Shown: one piece after another, positions 54,153 through 63,117 of the stretch
How the letters are laid out: every line of letters begins with the position of its first letter
Position numbering within the stretch: position 1 is the first letter of the stretch
Assembly: GCA_038146805.1 (NCBI GenBank)
Contig: JAYQSH010000003.1
Coordinates: 192,925 to 256,924 of the forward strand
Source of the DNA: CAIYXB01 sp038146805
Lineage (GTDB): Bacteria; Cyanobacteriota; Vampirovibrionia; LMEP-6097
Length of the DNA stretch: 64,000 nucleotides
Direction: 5' to 3'
Program-made: the position numbers and the translations under genes
Notes under the pieces: model-generated
The model's input: only the letters and a program-made list of their open reading frames with translations
Databases searched by the model: none
What the model was told of the DNA's origin: nothing

Positions 54153-54197
54153 AGGCTCCTGGAGGGCGTTTCAATATTGATTTGCCAATAAAGAAGA

Positions 54198-54731
54198 CTA
54201 TATTAACAAGTAAGTTTCAGGGTCAGGTTCTATGGTTCTAGTTTTGTAGTGATTGAAATAACCATAAGGAGCCATTCCTGGATATTCGCCTTTACTAATC
54301 TTCTGACGAATGCCACGCATGATGTTTTCTCTCATGGCATCTGTGTAGAGCTTTGCTTGACCAAAGGCAATAGAAAGATTGAACTTGCCGTGAGGTGAAG
54401 AATCAAAAATATATGTAGGAAATTTTAGATCTTTAATTACACCTTGATCAACTAGATAAATTATGCGACCACCATCGACGCTGTTTCTGCTTATTCTGTC
54501 TGGAGCCCAAGCTATGATGCCGTCAGCTTCTTTTCTTTCAATAGCTTGAATCATTTCTTCAAAAACTGGTCTTCCAAGAGTTTTTGCTGACTTGCTTTCT
54601 GCATACTCTCTAACCACTGTCAAAGCCTCTTTCTGAGCAAATTCCCTTAGTTCTATAAGCTGGGATTCAATAGATAAGGCTTGTCTTTCCTCTTCTTCGG
54701 AGGATTTTCGGCAGTAGATAAAGTACTTCAT
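54198..54731 (-). pseudogene. Large serine recombinase, N-terminal part only
   Basis: 177 residues. KYFIYCRKSSEEEERQALSI carries the YCRKSS motif and the catalytic-domain start, and GIIAWAPDRISRNSVDGGRI the Arg pair. GIRQKISKGEYPGMAPYGYF begins the recombinase domain, after which the frame stops (PETYLLI). Large serine recombinases are usually ~450-550 residues, so the DNA-binding and coiled-coil parts are missing. A 33-base piece of the same gene lies at 47804. Confidence 0.88.
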
Positions 54732-54827
54732 GGCTTCATTTTAAGCAATTTATGTATATTTGGCCACTCTTTTAGTAAAATCATCTTGAATTTCCTTAGA
54801 AATCTTAATATCACCCCCTTTTGAGTA

Positions 54828-54857
54828 TTGACATAACTGGTGATTCCCTGGTAAGAT
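54828..54857 (+). promoter_or_regulatory. Strong sigma-70-type promoter for the large helicase gene
   Basis: TTGACA at 54828-54833 and TAAGAT at 54852-54857, 18 bases apart, lie ~138 bases before the GTG start. It is the best-matching promoter in the window, which suggests the gene is expressed. Confidence 0.65.
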
Positions 54858-54994
54858 AAGTTCTCACGAGCTCTGTAAATCCAAATCCGGCACATAGTAG
54901 CAAGCCTGCTCCATTAAATCCTACTACGCAAGTAGATCATCCAGATACAGATCTGGCAACAACTGCTTCCAGAAGTGCTGTTGATGATACTCAA

Positions 54995-57900
54995 GTGGTT
55001 TCAGCATCATCAAGAACAAATGTATTTACCGGAGAGGCTCAAATATATGATCAATTTATTGACAATATATTGCCAACGGTAATTGGTAGAGATCCTAGAA
55101 CTATTAAGGGTTTAAATATTTCTATTTCAAATATTGAAAAATTAGATCCAAAACTAACAATATCCTCAAAACACGACGACGAGAACGGTAAACCAATAAC
55201 TTTAGCTTATACTTTTCATTACTCTGATAATGATTTTGGATTTGTTGGTGTGCACCAGTCTGATGGGAAAATTGAAAAAGCTTTTAATATACCAAAAAAT
55301 CTAGACATAAGTGAGTTAGAAAAATTTAAAGATGGACTAAGAAGTTTATTTGTTGCTGATCCTTTCTTGAATAGAAGATTTGTTTCTGATTTGCCTTTTT
55401 CTTTAGAACCTTTCCAAGAGAGTGCAGTCCAAGATGGTTTGAAAGGTTTTGAAGAAAAAGATTCTAGTTTAATTGTAATGCCTACAGGTACTGGTAAGAC
55501 AGAAGTAGCCTGGACTATATTAGATCAACATCTTTCAAAACTTAAATCGCAAGGTAATAAAGCTATATTTATCGTTAACAATAAACTTATTTTGGATGAT
55601 GCTGCAGCAAAGTTGAAAAAAAGATTTGGTGCTAAATATAGAACGAGTAAAATCTATGATTCGACAGCTGATTTCTCGGGTGACGTAATTTTTGCAACGC
55701 CTGTTAGTTTGTCGAACAAGATGCAAAAATTATTGCAACATTTAGAGAGTAGAGATGAAAAAATTGCTATGTTTATTTATGATGAGGTACACCATCTACC
55801 TGCTGAAACCTACTCAGAAACATTAAGAATATTAAAGAAAGCAAGTATGGACAGACAGTGGGACTCCGTTCATGCTGGATTTAGTGCTACTCCTGAAAGA
55901 ATGGATAGGCTGGATGTATTTAGATTTTTTGGTAAAAAAATTGATTTTGATTTTCCTATTGATAATGCTTGGTCTCAAGGCTACCTAGCTCCTTTAGATA
56001 TTGTTCTTGCTGATAACGATATTAATCCAGGTGATGTATGCCCAGTTCTTCCCAAAACTCGACTTTGGGATTTGTATCAGAAGATGAGATATGACGATAA
56101 AAGGTTAGCAAAACTTCAGGAAGTATATAAAAAAGATGTCGAACTAACAGGTAAGGAAGGTAAGTCTTTAATAATAGTTAAGGATAACGATACTGCAGAA
56201 GCCGTAGCAGAAAATTTTAGAAATTCTGGTTGTGATGCTGTAGCATTGACATCAAGACAAAAGGATTCTAGCTTTAATCCTGAGTATTCAGAACAATATT
56301 TTGAAGATCATTACAAAGCGTGGAAATTTGGAAAATGGAGGAATGGTTCAAAATACTCAGATAAACCAGTACCTAAAATAGCAGTAGCGGTTGATATGTT
56401 TAAGGAAGGAGTAGATGTGCCTGATATTAACAGATTAATACTTGCTCGATATACTAATTCTTTAGGAACATTGTTACAAACTATAGGGCGAGGTTTAAGG
56501 CCAGCTCCTTTAAAGCAAAATTTAAGGTTAATTGATTTTGTTGGTCAGCTTAGAAATATAGATGTGATGCAATTTATGGCTCAATGTGGTGCAGCGTTTA
56601 CTGATTTACATGACGCTACTAAAAGAAAGTCATCTACACACGACCCTTCAACTATTGATTTCAATGATAGCTATGTAGATTCAGTTAAAGATTTTATGAG
56701 TAACGTTCCTTATCTTCTTGAACGTAGATATATTACTTATGAGAATATTATAGACCCTAGAGAAATTAGGAAATTAGACTTGTTTTTTGCAGAGAAGCTT
56801 GGGGCTGATATGACAACTCAAGAAGGAGCACTTAAGTATTTAAATAAATATTTAGAAGATTTTGTTAAAGAGGTTCAAAGTGATGGTTGTAATACTAAAA
56901 AATTAAGAGACAGTTTATACCCACTTATGACCTTTGATAGAACAGATCCTAAAGGTCGTTATAAAAATAATCCATGGCTTACTGATGGACCTGCTCAGAT
57001 AATGTATAGCCATTTACTTGAAAGACTAAACGAGATCTGTAGTCAGCAAAGTCTTGAGTTGAATATGGATTATATTGACTCTATTTTACCTGAATTTAGT
57101 CAGAAAGAAAATCAGATATCTCAGAATATTTCTCAAAACATGAAGTTTTTAAGACAAAAAGTCCTTAGGTTTTCAAGGGAAGAGTTGGTTGAGTCTTTCC
57201 GTGCTAAAAATAACTTATCCGAGCAGCAAAAAGAGAATAAGAAACTCATAGAATCCATAAAATCAGGAATTACAATTTTATCAAGAGGAAAGGACAAGTA
57301 TGTAAAACTATGTGATCTTAAAGCTCTAGATTCTTGGGGTACAATTATTGCAAAAATTGAAATTGAAAGTAAATTGCATGCAAATCAAGATGGGGAAGTT
57401 TTGCTATCAGATTTAATCTCTGCTATTGAGGAAAGAGCATTTGAAGCTAGGGCTGAATTAAGCTGCGGCACGAGTGAGTTAGTTACATTTGTAGCTTGTG
57501 CAGAAGGTGCAAAAAGTAGTCTTGATGATGAAGAAAAATTAGGTTTTAGAAATTATGACAGAACTCAAAGGCAAGAAATTTCTCGTTCCTTTATTGATGG
57601 TATTTTAAATCTTTATATGAGCTATCAGCCAGTTATAGACAAAAAGCTTTTAAAAGATGATTTTAAGCAAGATCCAGAGAAATTTAAGGAGATATTGATA
57701 CATAAGGGAGTCTATCAAGGACAGGAGAAAAAAAATAAATTTATATCTTTATTCAATGCTAAAGTCAAAGCTTTAGCTGAGTCGATTGATAACTATGATA
57801 GAGAAGCAGAAGCTTCACACACGGCTTTGGATAGGAGCATTACTGCAGTAGTAGATTTAATAAATGCTACTAATATTGGTGAGTTGGACTTAGATGGTTT

Positions 57901-59494
57901 AGATACAAGGAATATTAATCAACTAAAAAAACTTTATGAAAATCTTAGGAGTAAAATAGATAACTCAGATCTTGAGGCAGATGAGCTAAGACGTATTTAT
58001 GATGCTTTAAATATCATTTATAGACCAGTGTTTGTAATTGATGAAGTCGATCTGGGAGGAAATAAAAGAGCAGTACTCACTAAGTCAAATGCAAATGCAG
58101 ATGCTAATGATAAGCATAAAGAAGAAAAATATAATATTGAGATTCTAGACTGTCAAGCAAACTCAGAAACAAACGTGTTTCAATTATGGGATCAAAATCA
58201 GTTACCCTTTAAATTTAGTTCTGAGCCAAACATGCTTGGTGACTTAGTATTAATCATGAAGCCTTCTTTATCTCGAGACAATGCTATACAAAGATTGTAT
58301 GACAGTACAATTGACAATAAAGCTCAGAGAAAGATTTTTGATGCTTTAATACAAATGTTTGAAACTATAGAAGACCGTTCCAACAGAAGAATTAGCGTGG
58401 TTCTTCCTAACCAAGAAGATGCAGGAGATAGTACTTTTATGCCTGATTTCGCTCAATATATTCATGATAATACAGGGCTTGATTTGATGGCAGGAACGGA
58501 ATTGAAATATATAGATGGACATTATTATTATAAAGTGCCTAATAATATGTTTATTCATTTATTTAGAACTTCTCATTGTCTAGAGGCACTTAAGTATTTG
58601 AAAAATAGCAAGAATTCTATATTTCAAACATTAGCTAGTCTCGGAACCTATAAAAAATTCTACGAACCACGCATTCAAAGATTATGTGGTGCTATTGATG
58701 ACTATGTTGCTGCTACTACGGAGATTAGATTTGGTGAAGATGCCGCTAAAGCTCTTAAGAAATCATTGAGTAGGAAAGTTCATTGGAAAGTGCATAAGGA
58801 TTTTGGTATTGTTAGATTGTTAACAGAAGGACATTACTTTAGTGAGTCTAATGAAATTACGGAAGAATATATTAACTATGCTTATTTAAGATTAGTAGGA
58901 TCTAAAGAAATTTATGTTAAAAACAATGATCTTTTAAGAAATAGAGAGGACTTAAATGCTGTACTTAATAAATATTTAGATTTGAAAAAATACACACTTG
59001 AAGATGCAAATGAACAAAACATTGCTGTTTTAGGTGAAGCAAATCTTTTGTTTAGAGGCTTAGTCGATTCAAATCTTAGACCCAAAACTGTAACTGATGT
59101 TAAAACTAAACTTAAAAACTTAGAACAAAGAATTGATCCAGAATTAAAAAAAAGGACAAGGCCTACTTCATATGTAACATCTCCAGCACTTAAGCCGCAA
59201 GAAGCAAGTTTTGTAACCCCGCCATATATTACAAAAGAGGATAAAGAAATTGCATTATGGATGACAAAACGAGGCAAGAATGCAGAAATTCACTGGGATC
59301 CCAATTGTTTGAAAGTTGCTAATCCTTCCAAGGGAACTAAGGTTGAGAGAGAGACTGTTAATACTGCTCCTTTCTTTGACGGCAAGTTTAAAGCCTGTCA
59401 AGCTTGCAATACCCCATTTTTTAGAAAATTAGAAGAGCTAAATAAAACCCCATTTCAATTTTTGAACGAAAATCCAGATAGAGAAATTGATTAA
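54995..59494 (+). CDS. Very large SF2 (DEVH) helicase with C-terminal Ada-like zinc motif
   Basis: 1499 residues. The ATPase core is complete: Walker A PTGTGKT at 163-169, DEVH at 263-266, GFSATPER at ~295-302, VDMFKEGVDVPDINRLILAR and QTIGRGLRP near 490. It is most like type I restriction HsdR or ComF-type DEAD helicases. About 900 unrecognised helical residues follow. The C-terminus has EIHWDPNCLKV then KACQAC, the His-x4-Cys ... Cys-x2-Cys pattern of Ada-type or nuclease-linked zinc ribbons. No nuclease motif is obvious. The frame is open 45 codons upstream with Ser/Pro/Thr-rich sequence and no standard start. It lies beside an AbiE pair and recombinase remnants, so a defence role is possible. 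Confidence 0.85.
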   Translation: MVSASSRTNVFTGEAQIYDQFIDNILPTVIGRDPRTIKGLNISISNIEKLDPKLTISSKHDDENGKPITLAYTFHYSDNDFGFVGVHQSDGKIEKAFNIPKNLDISELEKFKDGLRSLFVADPFLNRRFVSDLPFSLEPFQESAVQDGLKGFEEKDSSLIVMPTGTGKTEVAWTILDQHLSKLKSQGNKAIFIVNNKLILDDAAAKLKKRFGAKYRTSKIYDSTADFSGDVIFATPVSLSNKMQKLLQHLESRDEKIAMFIYDEVHHLPAETYSETLRILKKASMDRQWDSVHAGFSATPERMDRLDVFRFFGKKIDFDFPIDNAWSQGYLAPLDIVLADNDINPGDVCPVLPKTRLWDLYQKMRYDDKRLAKLQEVYKKDVELTGKEGKSLIIVKDNDTAEAVAENFRNSGCDAVALTSRQKDSSFNPEYSEQYFEDHYKAWKFGKWRNGSKYSDKPVPKIAVAVDMFKEGVDVPDINRLILARYTNSLGTLLQTIGRGLRPAPLKQNLRLIDFVGQLRNIDVMQFMAQCGAAFTDLHDATKRKSSTHDPSTIDFNDSYVDSVKDFMSNVPYLLERRYITYENIIDPREIRKLDLFFAEKLGADMTTQEGALKYLNKYLEDFVKEVQSDGCNTKKLRDSLYPLMTFDRTDPKGRYKNNPWLTDGPAQIMYSHLLERLNEICSQQSLELNMDYIDSILPEFSQKENQISQNISQNMKFLRQKVLRFSREELVESFRAKNNLSEQQKENKKLIESIKSGITILSRGKDKYVKLCDLKALDSWGTIIAKIEIESKLHANQDGEVLLSDLISAIEERAFEARAELSCGTSELVTFVACAEGAKSSLDDEEKLGFRNYDRTQRQEISRSFIDGILNLYMSYQPVIDKKLLKDDFKQDPEKFKEILIHKGVYQGQEKKNKFISLFNAKVKALAESIDNYDREAEASHTALDRSITAVVDLINATNIGELDLDGLDTRNINQLKKLYENLRSKIDNSDLEADELRRIYDALNIIYRPVFVIDEVDLGGNKRAVLTKSNANADANDKHKEEKYNIEILDCQANSETNVFQLWDQNQLPFKFSSEPNMLGDLVLIMKPSLSRDNAIQRLYDSTIDNKAQRKIFDALIQMFETIEDRSNRRISVVLPNQEDAGDSTFMPDFAQYIHDNTGLDLMAGTELKYIDGHYYYKVPNNMFIHLFRTSHCLEALKYLKNSKNSIFQTLASLGTYKKFYEPRIQRLCGAIDDYVAATTEIRFGEDAAKALKKSLSRKVHWKVHKDFGIVRLLTEGHYFSESNEITEEYINYAYLRLVGSKEIYVKNNDLLRNREDLNAVLNKYLDLKKYTLEDANEQNIAVLGEANLLFRGLVDSNLRPKTVTDVKTKLKNLEQRIDPELKKRTRPTSYVTSPALKPQEASFVTPPYITKEDKEIALWMTKRGKNAEIHWDPNCLKVANPSKGTKVERETVNTAPFFDGKFKACQACNTPFFRKLEELNKTPFQFLNENPDREID

Positions 59495-59504
59495 AATATT
59501 TCTG

Positions 59505-59529
59505 CCGATCAAGCCTAGGTCTTGATCGG
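59505..59529 (+). terminator. Hairpin after the helicase gene
   Basis: CCGATCAAG and CTTGATCGG form a 9-bp stem around CCTAGGT, 11 bases after the stop. No T-run follows, so termination is uncertain. Confidence 0.45.
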
Positions 59530-59583
59530 ATTCCGTGAACCCTTTTAGGTTTCACTCCATAATGCAGAACTAAGGTCTTGCAC

Positions 59584-59612
59584 ACAACCCTAAAGTGGCA
59601 CTTTAGGGTTGT
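59584..59612. terminator. Perfect 13-bp hairpin before the IS110 gene end
   Basis: ACAACCCTAAAGT and ACTTTAGGGTTGT pair perfectly around GGC. It lies between the convergent helicase and IS110 genes and may end transcription from both sides. Confidence 0.5.
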
Positions 59613-59660
59613 TGGTATTTCAGTAGAACTTCCGCCTCGTCACATAGTCTATGTCAATAG

Positions 59661-60847
59661 TTATTTATGAGAATTAGCTTTTTTTCTTAGCTCTATTTTT
59701 TCTTTTTGACATTTAGCCCAAGTAGCCTTAAATTCTTTAATTTTCATGCTTAGAGGCTCATAATTAGGATCATAATCAACTTTGTTTTTCAAAATAGCGT
59801 AAATGATATTGATTAATCGTCTTGAGAGGTATTTTCGAGCTTGTCTTTTGGTTTTCCCTTCATCAATTTTCTTTTGAAAATACATAGCCGAAAGCTCATC
59901 ATATTGAGAAGCTGTAAAAGCAACTCTATCAAGAATAGAATTTAATCTTCTATCTCCTCTTCGGTTTGCTCTTGTAAAAGTTGATGTACCACTAGTATAA
60001 GTAACAGGTGCTCTTCCAGCATAGCTTGCAAGCTTAGCAGCACTACTAAATCTACTAATATCACCAATGCAGTCCATGATTGTAAAAGCAGCTATTCTCC
60101 CGATGCCTGTAATGGTTTGTAATCTTTTAGTATCCTCTGTTTCATAATCATCCATTGCTTTTCTAAATTGAAAATATTTTGATCACAATTTTGAATTGCA
60201 ACTACTAAAGTTTTTACGCAAAGCAGAATTGATTTTTTGTAAATATCTTTTTCTTTGTCATGGTGATTATCACAGTATTCTAGCCAAAAATTCAAAGTAC
60301 TTTTGGCGCCAATGTTCTTGCCACCAACTTGTTTGTATTCAGGGTCAAGCTCTAATAATCTAGCGTGTAATTTATTTAAATTCTCAGTACGGATAAGAAC
60401 AAAGTCTTGCCTAAGTTTAGTTATTTTTCCAATAGCTTCATTTGCATTATTAAAAATTACTTTTGGTAATTGATTAACATCATCTCTAAGAATCTTGGCA
60501 ACAATAAGTGCATCTCCAGGATCAGATTTACTCCATCCTGAAGTTCTGCACCTTCTGCTTTTGGTAAGAGCCGAGTTGATTTCATAAACTTCAAAGCGAG
60601 CTTCAATTAGATATTTTGCTAAGTGTTTACCAAGACCATAAGCACCTTCTAATCCAATATTCAAATGAGCTTTTTTGCTCAGGGCTTTTAATTTATTAAC
60701 ACAACTAGTTAGACCTTTTTTAGTATTAGTAAATTGAAAGCTAGCTTTCTGTTGATTTCTTAGATCTATTGCAACAAGGTAATGAGTTTCTTTATGACAA
60801 TCTACCCCGATATAGATTTCTTCTTGTATTGATTTATTTTCTGACAT
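59661..60847 (-). pseudogene. IS110-family transposase, frameshifted
   Basis: The N-terminal DEDD domain (60092-60847) has EIYIGVDCHKETHYLVAIDL, GLEGAYGLGKHLAKYLIEA and SGWSKSDPGDALIVAKIL. The C-terminal transposase_20 domain (59661-60155) has LQTITGIGRIAAFTIMDCIG, KLASYAGRAPVTYTSGTST and RRGDRRLNSILDRVAFTA with its serine region. The two are in different frames because one A is missing after NIFNLEK in a short A-run. A strong AAGGAGGAAATC precedes the ATG. Confidence 0.9.
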
Positions 60848-60849
60848 AT

Positions 60850-61030
60850 TGATTTCCTCCTTAGAAATTAGTTAAAATATCTAGACAGCAAAAGGGTGGC
60901 AAACCACAGGTTTACTTCTTTAAGCTGACTAGAGAATTAAGTCTTTACTCTAGTATTTGATGAGATAACATGGCATAGCAGTATTTAGCATTTAATGCAA
61001 AAGTCTATTAAGCCTTATGCTATCTGGGAT
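60850..61030 (-). ncRNA. Candidate IS110 bridge RNA region
   Basis: About 180 non-coding bases directly upstream of the IS110 transposase, where IS110 elements carry their bridge RNA. Stems are visible: ACTAGAG with CTCTAGT around a 14-base loop (60928-60956) and a longer imperfect stem using GGCATAGCAG and CTTATGCTATCT (60971-61026). The loops could hold target and donor guides. The element ends are not defined. Confidence 0.4.
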
Positions 61031-61034
61031 TCAA

Positions 61035-61313
61035 GCAAGCTGGTGACAATGCGGACCTAGTTTTGATTAACAACTTCGCGGAAGTCTTTCCAGCTTGCAT
61101 ACTTTTTTATCACACTTAGCATCAAAAATGTAAGTTAGTTAGCAATGCGACGAAAGCCTTTCTCTGACATCTTCGCTCAAGCCTTACTAACTTACAGTTT
61201 TTAATTTAAGCATACTGCCTTTGGCTCCTCGTTGGATTGCCCCTTCAACAATTAAGTGATTTTCATTGTGCTGACTGGGATGTGCGGCAGCACTGCTGAA
61301 AATCACTTAATTG
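61035..61313. repeat. Three consecutive long hairpins next to the IS110 gene
   Basis: Hairpin A (61035-61098) has arms GCAAGCTGG/CCAGCTTGC. B (61129-61196) has TGTAAGTTAGT/ACTAACTTACA. C (61249-61313) has 16-bp arms CAATTAAGTGATTTTC/GAAAATCACTTAATTG. The outer stems differ completely, but A and B share their interiors (CAATGCG.AC on the left, CTTCGC..AAG.CTT on the right). A fourth small stem, AGGTCGAC/GTCGACCT, lies at 61356-61374. Nothing codes here. Confidence 0.8.
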
Positions 61314-61374
61314 TTTCCGGAGAAGCACAGTTAGGGGTTGGGTGGAAAACTAACAAGGTCGACTACGTCGACCT

Positions 61375-61492
61375 ACCAACCTGGGTTTAGGGGTAGCGGA
61401 ACCTAGCAAAGCCAAGCTGTGTACAGAGTCCCCCGGAACTGACGTGAGCGGTAGCGCAGGCGAAGCATTTCAAAAGAAGTGACTCTTTTTTT
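61375..61492. other. GC-richer non-coding stretch before tRNA-Thr
   Basis: About 120 bases, clearly less AT-rich than the surroundings (around CCCCCGGAACTGACGTGAGC). I see no gene and no known RNA family by eye; it may belong to the hairpin array or to the 3' flank of the tRNA. Confidence 0.3.
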
Positions 61493-61525
61493 AGAGCACT
61501 TTCACATTGGTAATGAAAGGTCGGG
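61493..61525 (+). repeat. Inverted partial copy of tRNA-Thr
   Basis: The plus strand carries AGAGCACTTTCACATTGGTA then ATGAAAGGTCGGG, a copy of the D-to-T-arm part of the adjacent minus-strand tRNA-Thr (61560-61590) with a three-base insert. The two copies face each other and form a long palindrome, as seen with the tRNA remnant at 54105. Confidence 0.8.
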
Positions 61526-61534
61526 TTGTATTAA

Positions 61535-61609
61535 TGGTGCTTAGGGGGAGAATTGAACTCCCGACCCCTTCATTACCAATGAAGTGCTCTACCACTGAGC
61601 TACCCAAGC
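61535..61609 (-). tRNA. tRNA-Thr (GGT anticodon)
   Basis: A cloverleaf on the minus strand with encoded CCA. Acceptor GCTTGGG pairs with CCTAAGC, D arm GCTC/GAGC, anticodon arm CTTCA-TTGGTAA-TGAAG with GGT, and T arm CGGGA-GTTCAAT-TCTCC. The arms are well paired. Confidence 0.92.
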
Positions 61610-61643
61610 AAACAAAAACATTCTACACTAGAAATAAGTAATA

Positions 61644-63117
61644 ATGCTAAAACTTTTTAAAAAAATCCCGGAAACTCTACCTAGTTTATTTTTTTTATCC
61701 ATTGTTGTTAATAATTTTTATTGGATATATAACTTCATACGCACAAGAGGCTTTTATAATCCAGATTGTTTTCAACATACTCATATAGCTTGGAATATTA
61801 GCCAAGGTCTTACACTATATAAAGATTTTTTTGAACACCATGGTCCCCTATATTCTCTTTTAAATGGTTTTATTCTCTCTAAACTCAAAAACCCTGCAAG
61901 CATAGAAACTTTATTTTTATTAAGAGAAATTTCTTTTTTCTCATCAATAGCTTGTGTTGTTTTAGTTTTTTTAATAGCAAAAAATATTTTTAGGCAAAAT
62001 AATTTGGCACTTTTAAGTATTGCCATTTATTCAATGTGGGAAATAGTTCACAGCGTTTCAATTCATATTAGACCAGATATTTTGCAAAATTTGTTTATGC
62101 TACTTGCAATATATCTCTTCTTTAAAGCAAAAGATTTCAATAATAAAGTATTCTTCTTTCTTTCTGGTTTTTCGTTTGCAATTATGCTGTTATTTAACTT
62201 TAAAACTTTAATTATATTAGCTGCCCTAATTTTTCTTTTGTATTTTTAAAGATCAATAAACAAAATCACTTATCATACCAAGATTACTATTTTATCTTTA
62301 TTGGTTTCTTACTACCCATGATTTTCATATCAATATATTTTTTAGAACAAAATAGTTTTAAAGAATTCATAGCTTCTAATATTTTTACTAATTTCAAAAT
62401 CTTTGCAAATAAAAGCAAAAGAGCTTATTCTTTTTTTTCAGATATATTTTTTTCAAAAGATATTGTTTTAACTTTACTTATAATTCCAAGTATTTTTTTC
62501 ATAGATAAATTAAATTTAAAGCAGAATATATTACTGAGTTCATTCATTTTCTCTCTTTACGGCTCATTAAAAGGATTTTACCCTCATTATGCTTTAATAT
62601 TCTTGCCATTTGCTTCAATCTTCATTACTCATTTTTATATAAATTATACAAGTTAGCAAAAAATCAAAAAAAACTAAGTATATTTTTTTTACTATCAATA
62701 ATTTTATGTATAAATTTAACTAATCACAAAAAAATACTCTTTTTAAAAAAAGCATCTAAGCACTTTGCCCTTACTCAACAAGAACTTACATTAGATTGGA
62801 TACTTAAACACACAAATAGGAATGATGAATTGGGCAAATTCGACAACAATTGTATAGCTTACATATTTAATAAAGATGCTCTACCACAAAACTGGTTTTT
62901 GTTTAATGAATATAACAAAAAACTAAACAATAACCATATCAAGAAAAACAAAAAAACAATACTAGCAATATCAGCTCATAAAAATAGTGACAAGATTGAG
63001 GGATACACAAGAATTATGCTACAAAGTCAAACAACAAAGAAAAAGAAAATATATTCCAATTGTTTATTTGTAAATAAAGAAATTTATAATATGTCAGGGA
63101 ACATAGTCAAGAAATGA
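61644..63117 (+). pseudogene. GT-C-type membrane glycosyltransferase, two frameshifts
   Basis: MLKLFKKIPETLPSLFFLSI starts a polytopic protein with the GT39/ArnT-like loop GFYNPDCFQHTHIAWNISQG and LYKDFFEHHGPLYS. It ends early at 62249. With one base change in a T-run it continues as KINKQNHLSYQDYYF to 62656, and after another T-run near 62640 as KLAKNQKKLSIFFLLS to 63117. The next gene is a close paralogue. It overlaps that gene by four bases. Confidence 0.85.

Noticed and set aside
61320..61490. RNase P RNA, tmRNA or group II intron domain V
   Set aside because: I looked for the conserved RNase P core, a tRNA-like domain with tag frame and the GAAA-capped domain V hairpin and found none.
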